Program-made: the position numbers and the translations under genes
Assembly (NCBI RefSeq): GCF_001545925.1
Contig: NZ_LMVQ01000223.1
Location: 1 to 60,558, forward strand
Length of the DNA stretch: 60,558 bases
Source of the DNA: Mycobacterium sp. NAZ190054
GTDB lineage: Bacteria > Actinomycetota > Actinomycetes > Mycobacteriales > Mycobacteriaceae
Direction of reading: 5' to 3'
Part shown: one piece after another, positions 41,969 to 50,340 of the stretch
How positions within the stretch are numbered: the first letter of the stretch is position 1
How the letters are laid out: the number at the start of each line of letters is the position of its first letter
The notes under the pieces: model-generated
Told to the model about the DNA's origin: nothing
Seen by the model: the letters and a program-made list of their open reading frames with translations, nothing else
The model's database searches: none

Positions 41969-42619
41969 ATGAAGGTAATCAGTCGGGTGCTGATCGCGAT
42001 GGTCGCGTCCATCGCGGCTCTGTTCGCCGGCTCTGGCACGTCTCATGCCGGGCTGGACAACGAGCTGAGCCTGGTCGACGGCCAGGGTCGGACGTTGACG
42101 ATCCAGCAGTGGGACACGTTCCTCAATGGTGTTTTTCCGTTGGACCGCAACCGTCTGACCCGTGAGTGGTTCCACTCGGGCAAGGCGACCTACATCGTGG
42201 CCGGTGAGGGTGCCGATGATTTCGAGGGCACGCTGGAGCTGGGTTACCAGGTGGGCTTCCCGTGGTCGCTGGGTGTGGGCATCAACTTCAGCTACACCAC
42301 CCCCAACATCGCCTACGACGGTTTCGGCTTCGGTCCCCAGGCGGACGACCCGCTCTTCGGCTTCGGCGACAGCATCGTGACCCCGCCGCTGTTCCCGGGT
42401 GTCTCGATCTCGGCTGACCTGGGCAACGGCCCGGGTATCCAGGAGGTCGCCACCTTCTCGGTGGACGTGACCGGCACCGGTGGTTCGGTGGCGGTGTCCA
42501 ACGCGCACGGCACGGTGACCGGTGCTGCCGGTGGTGTGCTGCTGCGCCCGTACGCTCGGCTGATCTCGTCAGCAGGTGACAGCGTCACCACCTACGGCGA
42601 GCCCTGGAACATGAACTGA
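41969..42619 (+). CDS. mspA: MspA-family outer-membrane porin
   Basis: 216 residues: a 27-residue signal peptide (cleavage after SHA) and a 189-residue mature chain beginning GLDNELSLVDGQGRTLTIQQ, nearly identical in most positions to M. smegmatis MspA from memory, including FHSGKATYIVAGEGADDFEG and the ending TTYGEPWNMN. MspA forms octameric water-filled channels in the mycolate outer membrane. The loop at mature positions 88-106 differs: only D90 of the D90/D91/D93 constriction is kept, with G, F and G at 91-93, and about 5 residues are inserted (PQADDPLFGFGD region), making the mature chain longer than MspA's 184. Ion selectivity may therefore differ. Confidence 0.95.
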   Translation: MKVISRVLIAMVASIAALFAGSGTSHAGLDNELSLVDGQGRTLTIQQWDTFLNGVFPLDRNRLTREWFHSGKATYIVAGEGADDFEGTLELGYQVGFPWSLGVGINFSYTTPNIAYDGFGFGPQADDPLFGFGDSIVTPPLFPGVSISADLGNGPGIQEVATFSVDVTGTGGSVAVSNAHGTVTGAAGGVLLRPYARLISSAGDSVTTYGEPWNMN

Positions 42620-42632
42620 CACAACGCTCCAC

Positions 42633-42653
42633 AGTGGCGAGCCGGGGGCCACT
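42633..42653. terminator. Weak hairpin after the porin gene
   Basis: AGTGGC (42633-42638) pairs with GCCACT (42648-42653) around a 9-base G-rich loop, 14 bases after the porin stop. This could end the porin transcript. No T-tract follows. Confidence 0.4.
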
Positions 42654-42897
42654 TCCATCTCTGCGGCCCTCGTCCGCGACGCACCGGCGCCCACCAACGC
42701 TCCGGACCCGTTCGCCGGTGATTCAATCGATTTGCCCAGAGATCGTCGGGCCACACGCATCTGCTCTGGGCATGCACGGCCGAGTGGCGGGCAGGGAACG
42801 CGTACCCCGCGGCTGTTGCCGGAGTGAAAGGTGATGTCAGACGGGTGTGCTGTCAGCGCTGAGTCGGGTGGCGAACTTTTAATAGCTTCTTAGGGAT

Positions 42898-43110
42898 TCA
42901 GATAACTTCTGGCTCGCGCACTGGTACCCGGATTCGCTCGGTGAGACCAAGATAGTGCCAGATCAATGCGGTCTTATGCCCAGTGACAACATGTTGGGCT
43001 CCCGCGATCGACGGCAGTTTGGCTAAGCAGACATCGATTGCTACAGATACAACTATTAGAAATCTTAAAATTTTGCTGGCACGGGCCCGATAACTCCACT
43101 TATGCTTTCC
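42898..43110 (-). pseudogene. Possible coding remnant in AT-rich spacer
   Basis: A 71-codon open frame on the minus strand ends with TGA at 42898-42900. It contains the protein-like piece IAGAQHVVTGHKTALIWHYL then GLTERIRVPVREPEVI. There is no ATG or GTG start, a stop bounds it at 43111-43113, and third-position GC (about 57 per cent by my count of the last 35 codons) is far below neighbouring genes. It may be the 3' end of a gene lost by deletion or acquired by transfer. No family recognised. The rest of 42654-43162 appears noncoding and includes an AT-rich patch with TTAAAATTTT near 43065. Confidence 0.3.
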
Positions 43111-43162
43111 TCACCGCCGGATCTCGGCGAGTCGAATCACTGCTTCACAACGGGGAGAATCC

Positions 43163-44398
43163 ATGAAAATCGGGGTGCGCAAAGCCGGCATCGCGTGCGG
43201 TACGGCGTTTGCTTCGGCCTTGCTGGCGGCAACGACTGCCACGTCGGCCTGGGGCAGCAGCTCGGCCCTGGTCATCGGGGGTATCGCGACGTCGTCGATG
43301 CATGACGTCGTCATGAGTCAGGTACTCGGGGGGTCCCTGAAGGATCAGCAGCGGGTGAGCGTCAACTGGCCGGCCGAGGCCGCGCCGTACACCGGTAGGG
43401 GTGATCTGACGCTGGGAGCGTCGATCAACATCGGTGTCGACAACCTCAACGCGGAGATCGACGCGGCTCTCGACCGCCTCGGCAAGGACGCCAACGGCAA
43501 CTACGTCGACGGCGAGAAGGTCACCGTGGTCGGGATGTCCGCCGGGTCACTGGTGGTCAACGAGGTGCTGCGCCAACTGGCCGCCGACGCCGAGGCGCCG
43601 GACAAGAATCAGATCACCTTCGTCCTGGTGGCGGACTCCAGCCGTCAGAAACTGATCAACCAGACCCGGTACAACAAGAGCTTCGACTACACCTACCGGC
43701 CCGCGCCCGAGACCGAGTACGACATCATCGTGGTCACCGGGGAGTACGACGGTATGGCGGACTTCCCGGACCGCTGGTGGAACGGCCTCGCGGTCATGAA
43801 CGCGATCGCGGGCGGAATCTACGTCCACGTCCCGATGATGTTCGCCGACCTGTCCAAGGTGCCGGCGGAGAACATCTCGGTGGACGTCAACTCCAAGGGC
43901 GGCACCACCACCAACTACCTGGTGCCCACCGCGAAACTTCCGCTGGTGCAGCTGTTCCCGAGCCTGGCGAAGCGCGAGGCCGAACTCAAGGCCAAGATCG
44001 ACAAGGCATACAGCCGCAACGACGTTCGTGCCACCGCGCTGCGCACGTTCGTCGCCGCTCCCGCCGTCGACGGCCCTGCCGTCCCGGCCGCCGCGGACAC
44101 CAGCGCGCAGGCCCGTGAGGACTCGGCCGCCGAGCCGGTCGCCGAGGCGGCCGCCGAAGAATCGGTCCGGGACGATGTGACCGGTTCGCGCGACGACGAT
44201 GTCACCGGGGCCGGCGATGACGTCACCGTGATCGAGGACGAGATCGACACGGCGGCAGTCGAGGAAGCCGCCGACGCGACCTCGGGGTCCGTCGACGCGG
44301 ACCAGGATGACGAGGACTCCACCAAGCCCGAGACGTCGTCCGTCTCCTCGTCGGACGATTCCGATTCCGGATCGTCTGACGCCTCAGACTCGGAGTAA
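43163..44398 (+). CDS. Exported PE-PPE-domain hydrolase with acidic tail
   Basis: 411 residues: a signal peptide (GIACGTAFASALLAATTATS), then a PE-PPE (alpha/beta-hydrolase) domain with nucleophile elbow GMSAGSLV and segments VLVADSSRQKLINQTRYNKS and VTGEYDGMADFPDRWWNGL. Mycobacterial PE-PPE domain proteins are serine esterases or lipases. It has no PE or PPE N-terminal domain and so uses a Sec-type signal. Residues about 305-411 are Ala, Asp, Glu and Ser rich, with repeated DDVTG units and an Asp/Ser-only end (SSDDSDSGSSDASDSE). The tail may be a wall-contact or cation-binding stretch. ATG follows GGGGAGAATCC. A strong terminator follows. Confidence 0.82.
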   Translation: MKIGVRKAGIACGTAFASALLAATTATSAWGSSSALVIGGIATSSMHDVVMSQVLGGSLKDQQRVSVNWPAEAAPYTGRGDLTLGASINIGVDNLNAEIDAALDRLGKDANGNYVDGEKVTVVGMSAGSLVVNEVLRQLAADAEAPDKNQITFVLVADSSRQKLINQTRYNKSFDYTYRPAPETEYDIIVVTGEYDGMADFPDRWWNGLAVMNAIAGGIYVHVPMMFADLSKVPAENISVDVNSKGGTTTNYLVPTAKLPLVQLFPSLAKREAELKAKIDKAYSRNDVRATALRTFVAAPAVDGPAVPAAADTSAQAREDSAAEPVAEAAAEESVRDDVTGSRDDDVTGAGDDVTVIEDEIDTAAVEEAADATSGSVDADQDDEDSTKPETSSVSSSDDSDSGSSDASDSE

Positions 44399-44413
44399 CC
44401 TCCCCGGACTCCG

Positions 44414-44455
44414 CAGACCCGAAGCCCCGGCCACTGGTCGGGGCTTCGTGGTCTG
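44414..44455. terminator. Bidirectional terminator hairpin
   Basis: CAGACC (44414-44419) and CGAAGCCCCG (44420-44429) pair with CGGGGCTTCG (44439-44448) and GGTCTG (44450-44455), interrupted by one unpaired base, around a 9-base loop. It lies between the convergent PE-PPE-domain gene and the aldehyde dehydrogenase. Confidence 0.85.
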
Positions 44456-44495
44456 TGGTGACTGACGCGCTTCCGGGGGCGTGCACCGGCGCGCT

Positions 44496-45857
44496 TCAGT
44501 CCGCGACGATGAAGACCTGCTTGTTCACGAACTCGTCGATCCCCAGCGCCCCGAGTTCGCGGCCGAAGCCGGAGCGCTTCACGCCGCCGAACGGAATGTC
44601 GGGCCCTTCTCCGGCCGGGGTGTTGACGTTGACCATCCCGGCGTCGAGACGTTGCGCCACCTTCTCGGCGCGGGCGACATCGGTGCTGAACACCGAGGCG
44701 CCGAGTCCGAACGCCGAGGAGTTGGCCAGCGCGACGGCCTCGTCTTCGTCGCGGACGCGGTAGACGACCGCGACGGGCCCGAACAGTTCTTCGGTGTAGG
44801 CCCGCATGTCCGGGGTGACGCCGGTCAGCACGGCCGGGGTGTAGACCGCCGTGGGTGCGTCGGCGAGCACGCCGCCGGCGTGCAGGGTGGCGCCCTTGTC
44901 GACGGCGTCGCGGACCTGCGCGGCGACCGTCTCGGCCGCCGCCCGCGACGACAGCGGGGCGATCTCCTCCGGCGTGAGATTCCGCGCCAGCGTGGTCAAT
45001 TCGGCGACAAAGTCGTCGTACAACTCGTCGACGACGATCATCCGCTTGTTGGAGTTGCAGGCCTGCCCCATGTTGTAGGTGCGGAACTCCCAAGCGGTGC
45101 GGGCCAATTCGCCGACATCACCGTCGAGGACGATGAACGGGTCGGAACCGCCGAGCTCCAGCAGGCACTTCTTCAGCGCCCGTCCGGCGGTGGCCGCCAC
45201 GGCGGCGCCGGCACGTTCGGATCCGGTCACCGAGACACCCTGGACGCGACGGTCGCCGATGATCGTCTCCACCTGGTCGAACGTCGCGAACAGGTTGGTG
45301 TACACCCCGTCGGGCACACCGGCGTCGCGCAGCAGATCGGCGATCGCCAGCGCGCACTGCGGCACGGATTCCGCGTGCTTGAGCAGAACGGTGTTGCCGA
45401 GCACCAGGTTCGGCGCGGCGAAGCGGGCCACCTGGTAGACCGGAAAGTTCCACGGCATCACCCCGAGCAGTACGCCGACCGGCCGGCGCCGGATCACCGC
45501 GGTGCCCCCCGAGAAGGTCGGGATGGGCTGGTCGGCCAGCAGCGCTGCACCCTGATCGGCGTAGAACTCGAAGATCGACGCGGAGAACTCGGCCTCGCCG
45601 GTGCCCTGATCGATCTTCTTGCCCATCTCCAGCCGTGCCAGCTCGCCCAGATCCGCCGCGCGCTCCCGCAGCAACCGGCCGATGTCGCGTACCACCTCGA
45701 GCCGCATCTGCAGCGGCTGCTCGCTCCAGACCCGGTAGGCCTCGTCGGCCGCGGTGATCGCGGCGGCGACCTGTGCATCGGTGGTGGTGTCGAACGTCGC
45801 GAGCACCTCGCCCGTCGCGGGGTTCAGCGTCTGGTACGGCGGCTGCGTGACGGTCAC
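44496..45857 (-). CDS. Succinate-semialdehyde-type aldehyde dehydrogenase
   Basis: 453 residues, close to the short GabD1-type family. Motifs: MPWNFPVYQVARFAAPNLVL, the VTGSERAGAAV cofactor loop near 210, catalytic E234 in LELGGSDP and nucleophile C267 in NMGQACNSNKR, ending IPFGGVKRSGFGRELG. The N-terminus TLNPATGEVLATFD is typical. In a gamma-glutamyl amine pathway it could oxidise gamma-glutamyl-aminobutanal or succinate semialdehyde. It follows the APC permease gene by 16 bases on the same strand, suggesting transport and oxidation are co-expressed. Confidence 0.88.
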   Translation of the reverse strand: MTVTQPPYQTLNPATGEVLATFDTTTDAQVAAAITAADEAYRVWSEQPLQMRLEVVRDIGRLLRERAADLGELARLEMGKKIDQGTGEAEFSASIFEFYADQGAALLADQPIPTFSGGTAVIRRRPVGVLLGVMPWNFPVYQVARFAAPNLVLGNTVLLKHAESVPQCALAIADLLRDAGVPDGVYTNLFATFDQVETIIGDRRVQGVSVTGSERAGAAVAATAGRALKKCLLELGGSDPFIVLDGDVGELARTAWEFRTYNMGQACNSNKRMIVVDELYDDFVAELTTLARNLTPEEIAPLSSRAAAETVAAQVRDAVDKGATLHAGGVLADAPTAVYTPAVLTGVTPDMRAYTEELFGPVAVVYRVRDEDEAVALANSSAFGLGASVFSTDVARAEKVAQRLDAGMVNVNTPAGEGPDIPFGGVKRSGFGRELGALGIDEFVNKQVFIVAD

Positions 45858-45873
45858 GGCGTGTCCTCGTCCT

Positions 45874-47382
45874 TCACTTCGGGGTGGGGATGGCGTCGGC
45901 GTACGGCGCCGCGCTCTTGTCGTGCAACGGGTGAATCGCCATGTACACCAGGCCGACCCCGATCACGATGGCGGCCGACAGCGGCACGATCCAGTTGTCG
46001 AACCACGGGGCATCCGGCGTGCGCGGCCATGCCATGTTGATCATCGCGATGACGCCGTAGACCAGCGCGGCGATGTTGACGGGCAGTCCCCACTTGCCGA
46101 GGCTGTACTTGCCGCTGGGAACCCAGCCCTTCAAGCGGGCCCGCAGCGCGGCCAGCACCACCATCTGGAACCCGATGTAGATCCCCAGCGCGGCGAAGCT
46201 GATGATCTTGGTGATCGCGTCGGTGGAGAACTTCGATCCGAGGATGATCACGGCGGGCACCGCGGCGGCCAGCAGCAGCGCATACGGCGGCACGTGGCGG
46301 GTGGCCGAGAACTTCTTCAACAGCGCACTGCCCATGATCATTTCGTCGCGGCCGTAGGAGTACGCCAGCCGGCTCGCGGCGGCCTGCAGGCTCATGGCGC
46401 AGGACAGGAACGAGAGCAGGACGATCACCAGGATGATCTTCGACCCCACCGGGCCGAAGGCTTCGCCGAGCACCGCGCTGACCGGGTCGGTGTCCTCACC
46501 GGCGATCACCGCGGGGATGTCGGCGACCGCGAGAATCAGCGACAGGCATACGAAAGTCGCTGCGGCACCGCCGATGTAGATGGTCCGGCGCATCGCCTTC
46601 GGGATCAACCGGCCCGGATCAGGAACCTCTTCGGCGACGTCGCCGCACGCCTCGAAGCCGTAGTACTGGTACAGGCCGATCAGCGCAGCGGCCGCGAACG
46701 CCCACATGTAGCTGCCGTCGCCGCCGGCGCCGAAGCTGTCGAAGATGATGCCGATGTTGTGCTCGCGGTGGGCGATCAGCAGCCACCCGCCGACCACGAG
46801 AGCGCCGATGATCTCCGCGCTGAACCCGATGATCGCCGCTTTGGCGAGGACCTTCGTGCCCATGAAGTTGATCACGGTGGCGAGCGCGAGCAGCACCAGC
46901 GAGAACGCGATGATGTTGTCGACCGTGGCGTCGATGCCGAACGTGGCGGCCACGAACGGTCCGGAGCCGTAGGTCACCGACGCGATGGTCACCAGAAGCG
47001 CCGCCAGGTACACCCACCCGGTCATCCACGCGTACCGCCGGCCCCACAGGCGGCGCGCCCACGGGTAGACCCCGCCCGCGACCGGGTACTGCGCCACGAT
47101 TTCGGAGAACACCAGGGCGACGAGCAGCTGCCCGACACCGACGATGAGCAGGCTCCAGATCATCGGCGGTCCTCCGGTCGCCAACGCGAACGCGAACAGC
47201 GTGTAGATGCCGACGACAGGGGAGAGGTAGGTGAAGCCCAACGAGAAATTGGCCCAGGGGCTCATGTCCCGCTTGAACTCCGACCGGTATCCGAGCGCGT
47301 GCAGATGCGCGGCGTCGGACTGGTCTGGGAATGCGGAGTGATCGTCACCGCGGGCGCCGGAGGTGGGTCGTGTAGCGGACAT
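45874..47382 (-). CDS. APC-superfamily amino acid/amine permease
   Basis: 502 residues with about 12 membrane helices. The family start reads SPWANFSLGFTYLSPVVGIY, then SEIVAQYPVAGGVYPWARRL (APC motif), and YYGFEACGDVAEEVPDPGRL near the middle. It resembles the GABA permease/polyamine (PuuP-like) group of APC transporters. It would import an amine or amino acid for the neighbouring pathway. It is divergent from the GntR-type regulator gene across a 151-base spacer that carries a possible inverted repeat, and upstream of the aldehyde dehydrogenase. Confidence 0.9.
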   Translation of the reverse strand: MSATRPTSGARGDDHSAFPDQSDAAHLHALGYRSEFKRDMSPWANFSLGFTYLSPVVGIYTLFAFALATGGPPMIWSLLIVGVGQLLVALVFSEIVAQYPVAGGVYPWARRLWGRRYAWMTGWVYLAALLVTIASVTYGSGPFVAATFGIDATVDNIIAFSLVLLALATVINFMGTKVLAKAAIIGFSAEIIGALVVGGWLLIAHREHNIGIIFDSFGAGGDGSYMWAFAAAALIGLYQYYGFEACGDVAEEVPDPGRLIPKAMRRTIYIGGAAATFVCLSLILAVADIPAVIAGEDTDPVSAVLGEAFGPVGSKIILVIVLLSFLSCAMSLQAAASRLAYSYGRDEMIMGSALLKKFSATRHVPPYALLLAAAVPAVIILGSKFSTDAITKIISFAALGIYIGFQMVVLAALRARLKGWVPSGKYSLGKWGLPVNIAALVYGVIAMINMAWPRTPDAPWFDNWIVPLSAAIVIGVGLVYMAIHPLHDKSAAPYADAIPTPK

Positions 47383-47440
47383 CAGCCTGCTTTCTGCCGG
47401 GGGTACATGCAGGAACCCGAGTGATCCGAAAAACTACAGT

Positions 47441-47463
47441 CCTATTGTTTATCGGGCAACAGG
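47441..47463. promoter_or_regulatory. Imperfect inverted repeat between permease and GntR genes
   Basis: CCTATTGTT (47441-47449) and GGCAACAGG (47455-47463) are inverted with 7 of 9 matches. It lies in an AT-richer patch of the divergent spacer. GntR/FCD regulators bind such symmetric sites to control themselves and the neighbour, but assignment is only inferred. Confidence 0.35.
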
Positions 47464-47533
47464 AACGACGGAATTGCTTCCAGATCGGGTACATTCCCGT
47501 CGTCGGGCGTGCCGGACTGCGGAGGAGGTGCTC

Positions 47534-48277
47534 GTGTCGTCGCTGTCGCCACTCGTCGCCACCGAGGCGCCGGTGGGTCGTGCCGACGAGATCGTGCAGC
47601 GCATCACCGAGGCGATCCACCTGGGCCTGCTCGACGACGGCGAGCGTCTGCCGGTGGAGATCGACCTGGCCGCGCAGTTCGGTGTCGCGCCGATGACCGT
47701 GCGCGAGGCGCTGGCGACGTTGCGCGAACAGCAACTGGTGGAGACCCGTCGCGGCCGCAGCGGCGGATCGTTCGTTCGCCGGCCCGCAGGGCCGCCGGTG
47801 GACCAGTTGACCGCGCGGCTGGCCGCGATGAGCGCCTCCGATCTCCGCGACCTGTTCGACGAACACACCGCGGTGTCCGGGCAGGCGGCGCGGCTGGCGG
47901 CCGAGCGTGCGGCGCCGTACGCGGTTCGCAGACTGTTCGCGCTGACCGACCAACTCGGAGCCGCGGCGACGCTGGGTGACCGCATCCGCGCCGACAGCCG
48001 GTTCCACATCCAGGTGGCGATCGCGTCGCAGTCGGCGCGACTGGCCCGGCGCGAGGCCAATCTGCAGGCCGAGGCGGCCGGGCTGGTGTGGCTGCCGATC
48101 GGTCCCGAGATGGACGTCGCTGCCCACGTCCAGGAGCAACACGCGATCGCCGCGGCGGTCGCGTCGGAGAACCCCGAGGAGGCACGCAGGCTCGCCGAGG
48201 CGCACGTGATGGGCCAACTCGCGCGCCTGACCCAGGTCAACCTCGACCTCACGAGCGTGGCGGGAATCGAGTCATGA
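47534..48277 (+). CDS. GntR-family (FCD-type) transcriptional regulator
   Basis: 247 residues: a winged HTH (about 12-75) with RADEIVQRITEAIHLGLLDD, GVAPMTVREALATLREQQLV and ETRRGRSGGSFVRR, then an all-helical FCD-like effector domain containing FDEHTAVSGQAARLAAERAA and AAHVQEQHAIAAAVASENPE with His residues suited to metal-linked ligand binding. GTG 47534 was chosen, about 6 bases after GGAGGAG. It is coupled to the Cache gene (ATGA) and divergent from the permease, so it likely regulates this catabolic island. A GntR regulator also controls piperidine P450 genes in mycobacteria, to my memory. Confidence 0.88.
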   Translation: MSSLSPLVATEAPVGRADEIVQRITEAIHLGLLDDGERLPVEIDLAAQFGVAPMTVREALATLREQQLVETRRGRSGGSFVRRPAGPPVDQLTARLAAMSASDLRDLFDEHTAVSGQAARLAAERAAPYAVRRLFALTDQLGAAATLGDRIRADSRFHIQVAIASQSARLARREANLQAEAAGLVWLPIGPEMDVAAHVQEQHAIAAAVASENPEEARRLAEAHVMGQLARLTQVNLDLTSVAGIES

Positions 48278-49026
48278 CAACGCCATCGCAGGCCTTGCGG
48301 CTGGCCGAGGACGCGTCCCGCGCGCTGGAGCCCTTCTACGAGTTGCTCGGCGAGATCGCCGAGGAGGTGGTGCGCTGCCGGCCGCCGCGGGCCGCGCTGA
48401 GCGAGGCGCATTTCAGTGCACTGCACCGACAGTTGGCCGACCGGTTGCGCGACGAGCACGCGGTGTGGGGCATGGGCTTCATCGCCGCGCCGTTCGTGGT
48501 CGACGGCCAGGAGCGCTATCTCGCGTGGTGGCAGCGCACCAGCGACCGCGTGACGCGTCTGCGGCTCAACTTCGACCCGACGAGCATCGACGTCTACGAC
48601 TACCTGCAGATGGACTGGTTCCAACTGGCCAAGCGCGGCCAGGCGCGGGTGGCGTACGGGCCCTATGTCGACTACAGCGGCTCAGACATGTACACGATCA
48701 CCGCCACGGTTCCGGTGGTGGCCGACGGGACTTTTCTCGGTATCGCGGGCGCCGACCTGGTGGTCGGTGAGGTCGAACGGCGGCTGCTGGAGGTGTTGCG
48801 CCGCTGCGACGAGGACGCCGTCGTCGTCAACACCGAACGCCGTGTCATCGCGGCGAACACCCCGCGGTGGTTCGTCGGATCCCGGCTGCCCGCGATGCCC
48901 GCGGTGTCCCCGGCGCCGGATCCGTCAGGGTTCCGCGACGTCGCGGAGATGCCGCTCGGAACCGGCTGGCTGGTCGCCATCGCGTGGCCCCCGGACGACG
49001 ACCAGTCGCAGCCTGGCGGCGCGTAA
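48274..49026 (+). CDS. Cytosolic Cache-domain protein
   Basis: 250 residues with no signal peptide and no membrane helix. The core matches an extracellular dCache-type sensor: VTRLRLNFDPTSIDVYDYLQ, MDWFQLAKRGQARVAYGPYV, DYSGSDMYTITATVPVVADG and TFLGIAGADLVVGEVERRLL. Cache domains normally bind small ligands outside the membrane in chemoreceptors and kinases. Here it stands alone in the cytosol, translationally coupled to a GntR regulator (ATGA), so it may sense an imported amine/amino acid and modify the regulator or be an enzyme. That role is a guess; the fold assignment is firmer. Confidence 0.7.
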   Translation: MTTPSQALRLAEDASRALEPFYELLGEIAEEVVRCRPPRAALSEAHFSALHRQLADRLRDEHAVWGMGFIAAPFVVDGQERYLAWWQRTSDRVTRLRLNFDPTSIDVYDYLQMDWFQLAKRGQARVAYGPYVDYSGSDMYTITATVPVVADGTFLGIAGADLVVGEVERRLLEVLRRCDEDAVVVNTERRVIAANTPRWFVGSRLPAMPAVSPAPDPSGFRDVAEMPLGTGWLVAIAWPPDDDQSQPGGA

Positions 49027-49058
49027 CCGACTTTTAACGGGCAATCGCCCTCCAGCTG

Positions 49059-49097
49059 TTGACTTGAAGCATCTAGTTCTAGAGTATTTGGTGACCA
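49059..49097 (+). promoter_or_regulatory. Predicted promoter and operator of the P450 operon
   Basis: TTGACT (49059-49064) and GAGTAT (49082-49087) with 17 bases between resemble -35 and -10 boxes; TAGAGT with 15-base spacing is the alternative. A palindrome TCTAGTTCTAGA (49072-49083) lies inside, and TGGT-G-ACCA (49089-49097) just after, resembling half-sites of FadR/GntR operators. The P450 start is at 49126. Confidence 0.5.
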
Positions 49098-49125
49098 TTC
49101 GGTCGCACTCTCGGAGGTAGTACTG

Positions 49126-50328
49126 GTGTCGTCGGTCATCCTCGGTTCCGTCCCGGCGTTCCAGGTCGCCGACCCGGCGTTCTCCATCACCTCTGCCGAG
49201 GTGCACGCGGCCCGCGAACAAAGCTGGTATGCGACCACCGAATACGGCCTGGCCGTCCTGCGCTACGAACAGGTGAACCGCCTGCTCAAGCATCCGAAGC
49301 TGCGGCAGGGCAGCGCGGCGTGGCCGGCTCACAACGGCGTCACCGAAGGGCCTTTCGCCAAATGGTTCGCCAGCTGGATCCTGAACAAGGAGGGCGAAGA
49401 ACACCATCGACTGCGGCGGCTGATGAATCCGGCCTTCTCCAACAAGCTGATCGGCGGACTCGTGCCGAGATTCCAGGCCCTGGCCGAAGAACTCATCGAC
49501 GGCTTCGCCGAACCGGACCGCTGCGAATTCGTCAGCGAGTTCGCCGAACCCTACGCGGCCCGCGTCATCGCGATCATGCTGGGGATCCCCGAGAGCGAGT
49601 GGAAGGTCATCGCCTCCGAGTCGGCCACCATCGGCCTGGCCCTCGGGATCACGATCCGTCAGGACCTCCCCAAGATCGAGTCCGCGCTGAATACCCTCTA
49701 CGCCTACTGCGACGAACTGATCGCCGACCGGAAGGTCAACCCGCGCGACGACTTCGTCACCACACTGGTCGACGCGTCGCGGCCCGAGGACGGCCGGCTG
49801 AGCGACACCGAGCTGCGAGATGCCATGGTGCTGTTGATCTTCGGCGGATTCGACACCACCCGCAACCAGCTCGGGCTCGCGATGCAGACCTTCATGGCCC
49901 ACCCCGACCAGTGGCGCCTGCTCGCCGAACGGCCCGAGCTCGGCGGCAAGGCCGTCGAGGAGGTCATGCGCGTCAACCCCACCGTGCGCTGGGTGACCCG
50001 TGAGGTGCTGGAGGACTTCGAATACGAAGGGGTGACGCTGACCGCAGGCACCACCGTGCACCTGTACAGCGAGTCGGCGGGCACCGACCCGCGAGTCTTC
50101 GAGCCCGGGTTCGACATCGCGGCAGAACGTAAGCCGCACTTCGGTTTCGGTGGCGGTGCCCACCATTGCCTGGGGCACTTCGTGGCCCGCTCGGACATGA
50201 GCGAGGCACTTCCCCTGCTGGCGCGCCGGCTGCTCGACCCGCACGAGCTTCCCGGTGCCACCTGGTTGCCCGACTCGGGCAACACGGGTCCGATCACGCT
50301 GCCCATCGGCTTCAGCCCCGCCTCCTGA
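49126..50328 (+). CDS. Cytochrome P450
   Basis: 400 residues. I-helix GGFDTTRNQLG near 245, E-x-x-R in EEVMRVNPTVRWV, and the heme-binding FGFGGGAHHCLGH with Cys348 as the thiolate. It is a soluble class I bacterial P450 with no membrane anchor. It is followed by a 3Fe-4S-type ferredoxin gene and a glutamine-synthetase-like gene. In mycobacteria a P450 of the CYP151 type with a 3Fe-4S ferredoxin opens morpholine, piperidine and pyrrolidine rings, to my memory, and an adjacent GS-like ORF has been noted there. I have not matched this protein to CYP151. It starts GTG with GGAGG 8 bases upstream. Confidence 0.92.
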   Translation: MSSVILGSVPAFQVADPAFSITSAEVHAAREQSWYATTEYGLAVLRYEQVNRLLKHPKLRQGSAAWPAHNGVTEGPFAKWFASWILNKEGEEHHRLRRLMNPAFSNKLIGGLVPRFQALAEELIDGFAEPDRCEFVSEFAEPYAARVIAIMLGIPESEWKVIASESATIGLALGITIRQDLPKIESALNTLYAYCDELIADRKVNPRDDFVTTLVDASRPEDGRLSDTELRDAMVLLIFGGFDTTRNQLGLAMQTFMAHPDQWRLLAERPELGGKAVEEVMRVNPTVRWVTREVLEDFEYEGVTLTAGTTVHLYSESAGTDPRVFEPGFDIAAERKPHFGFGGGAHHCLGHFVARSDMSEALPLLARRLLDPHELPGATWLPDSGNTGPITLPIGFSPAS

Positions 50329-50340
50329 AAGGAACGCCGA

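Noticed and set aside
42634..42834. Short plus-strand open frame after the porin gene
   Set aside because: Composition is Arg/Pro/Ser random, with no ribosome site and no similarity that I recognise.
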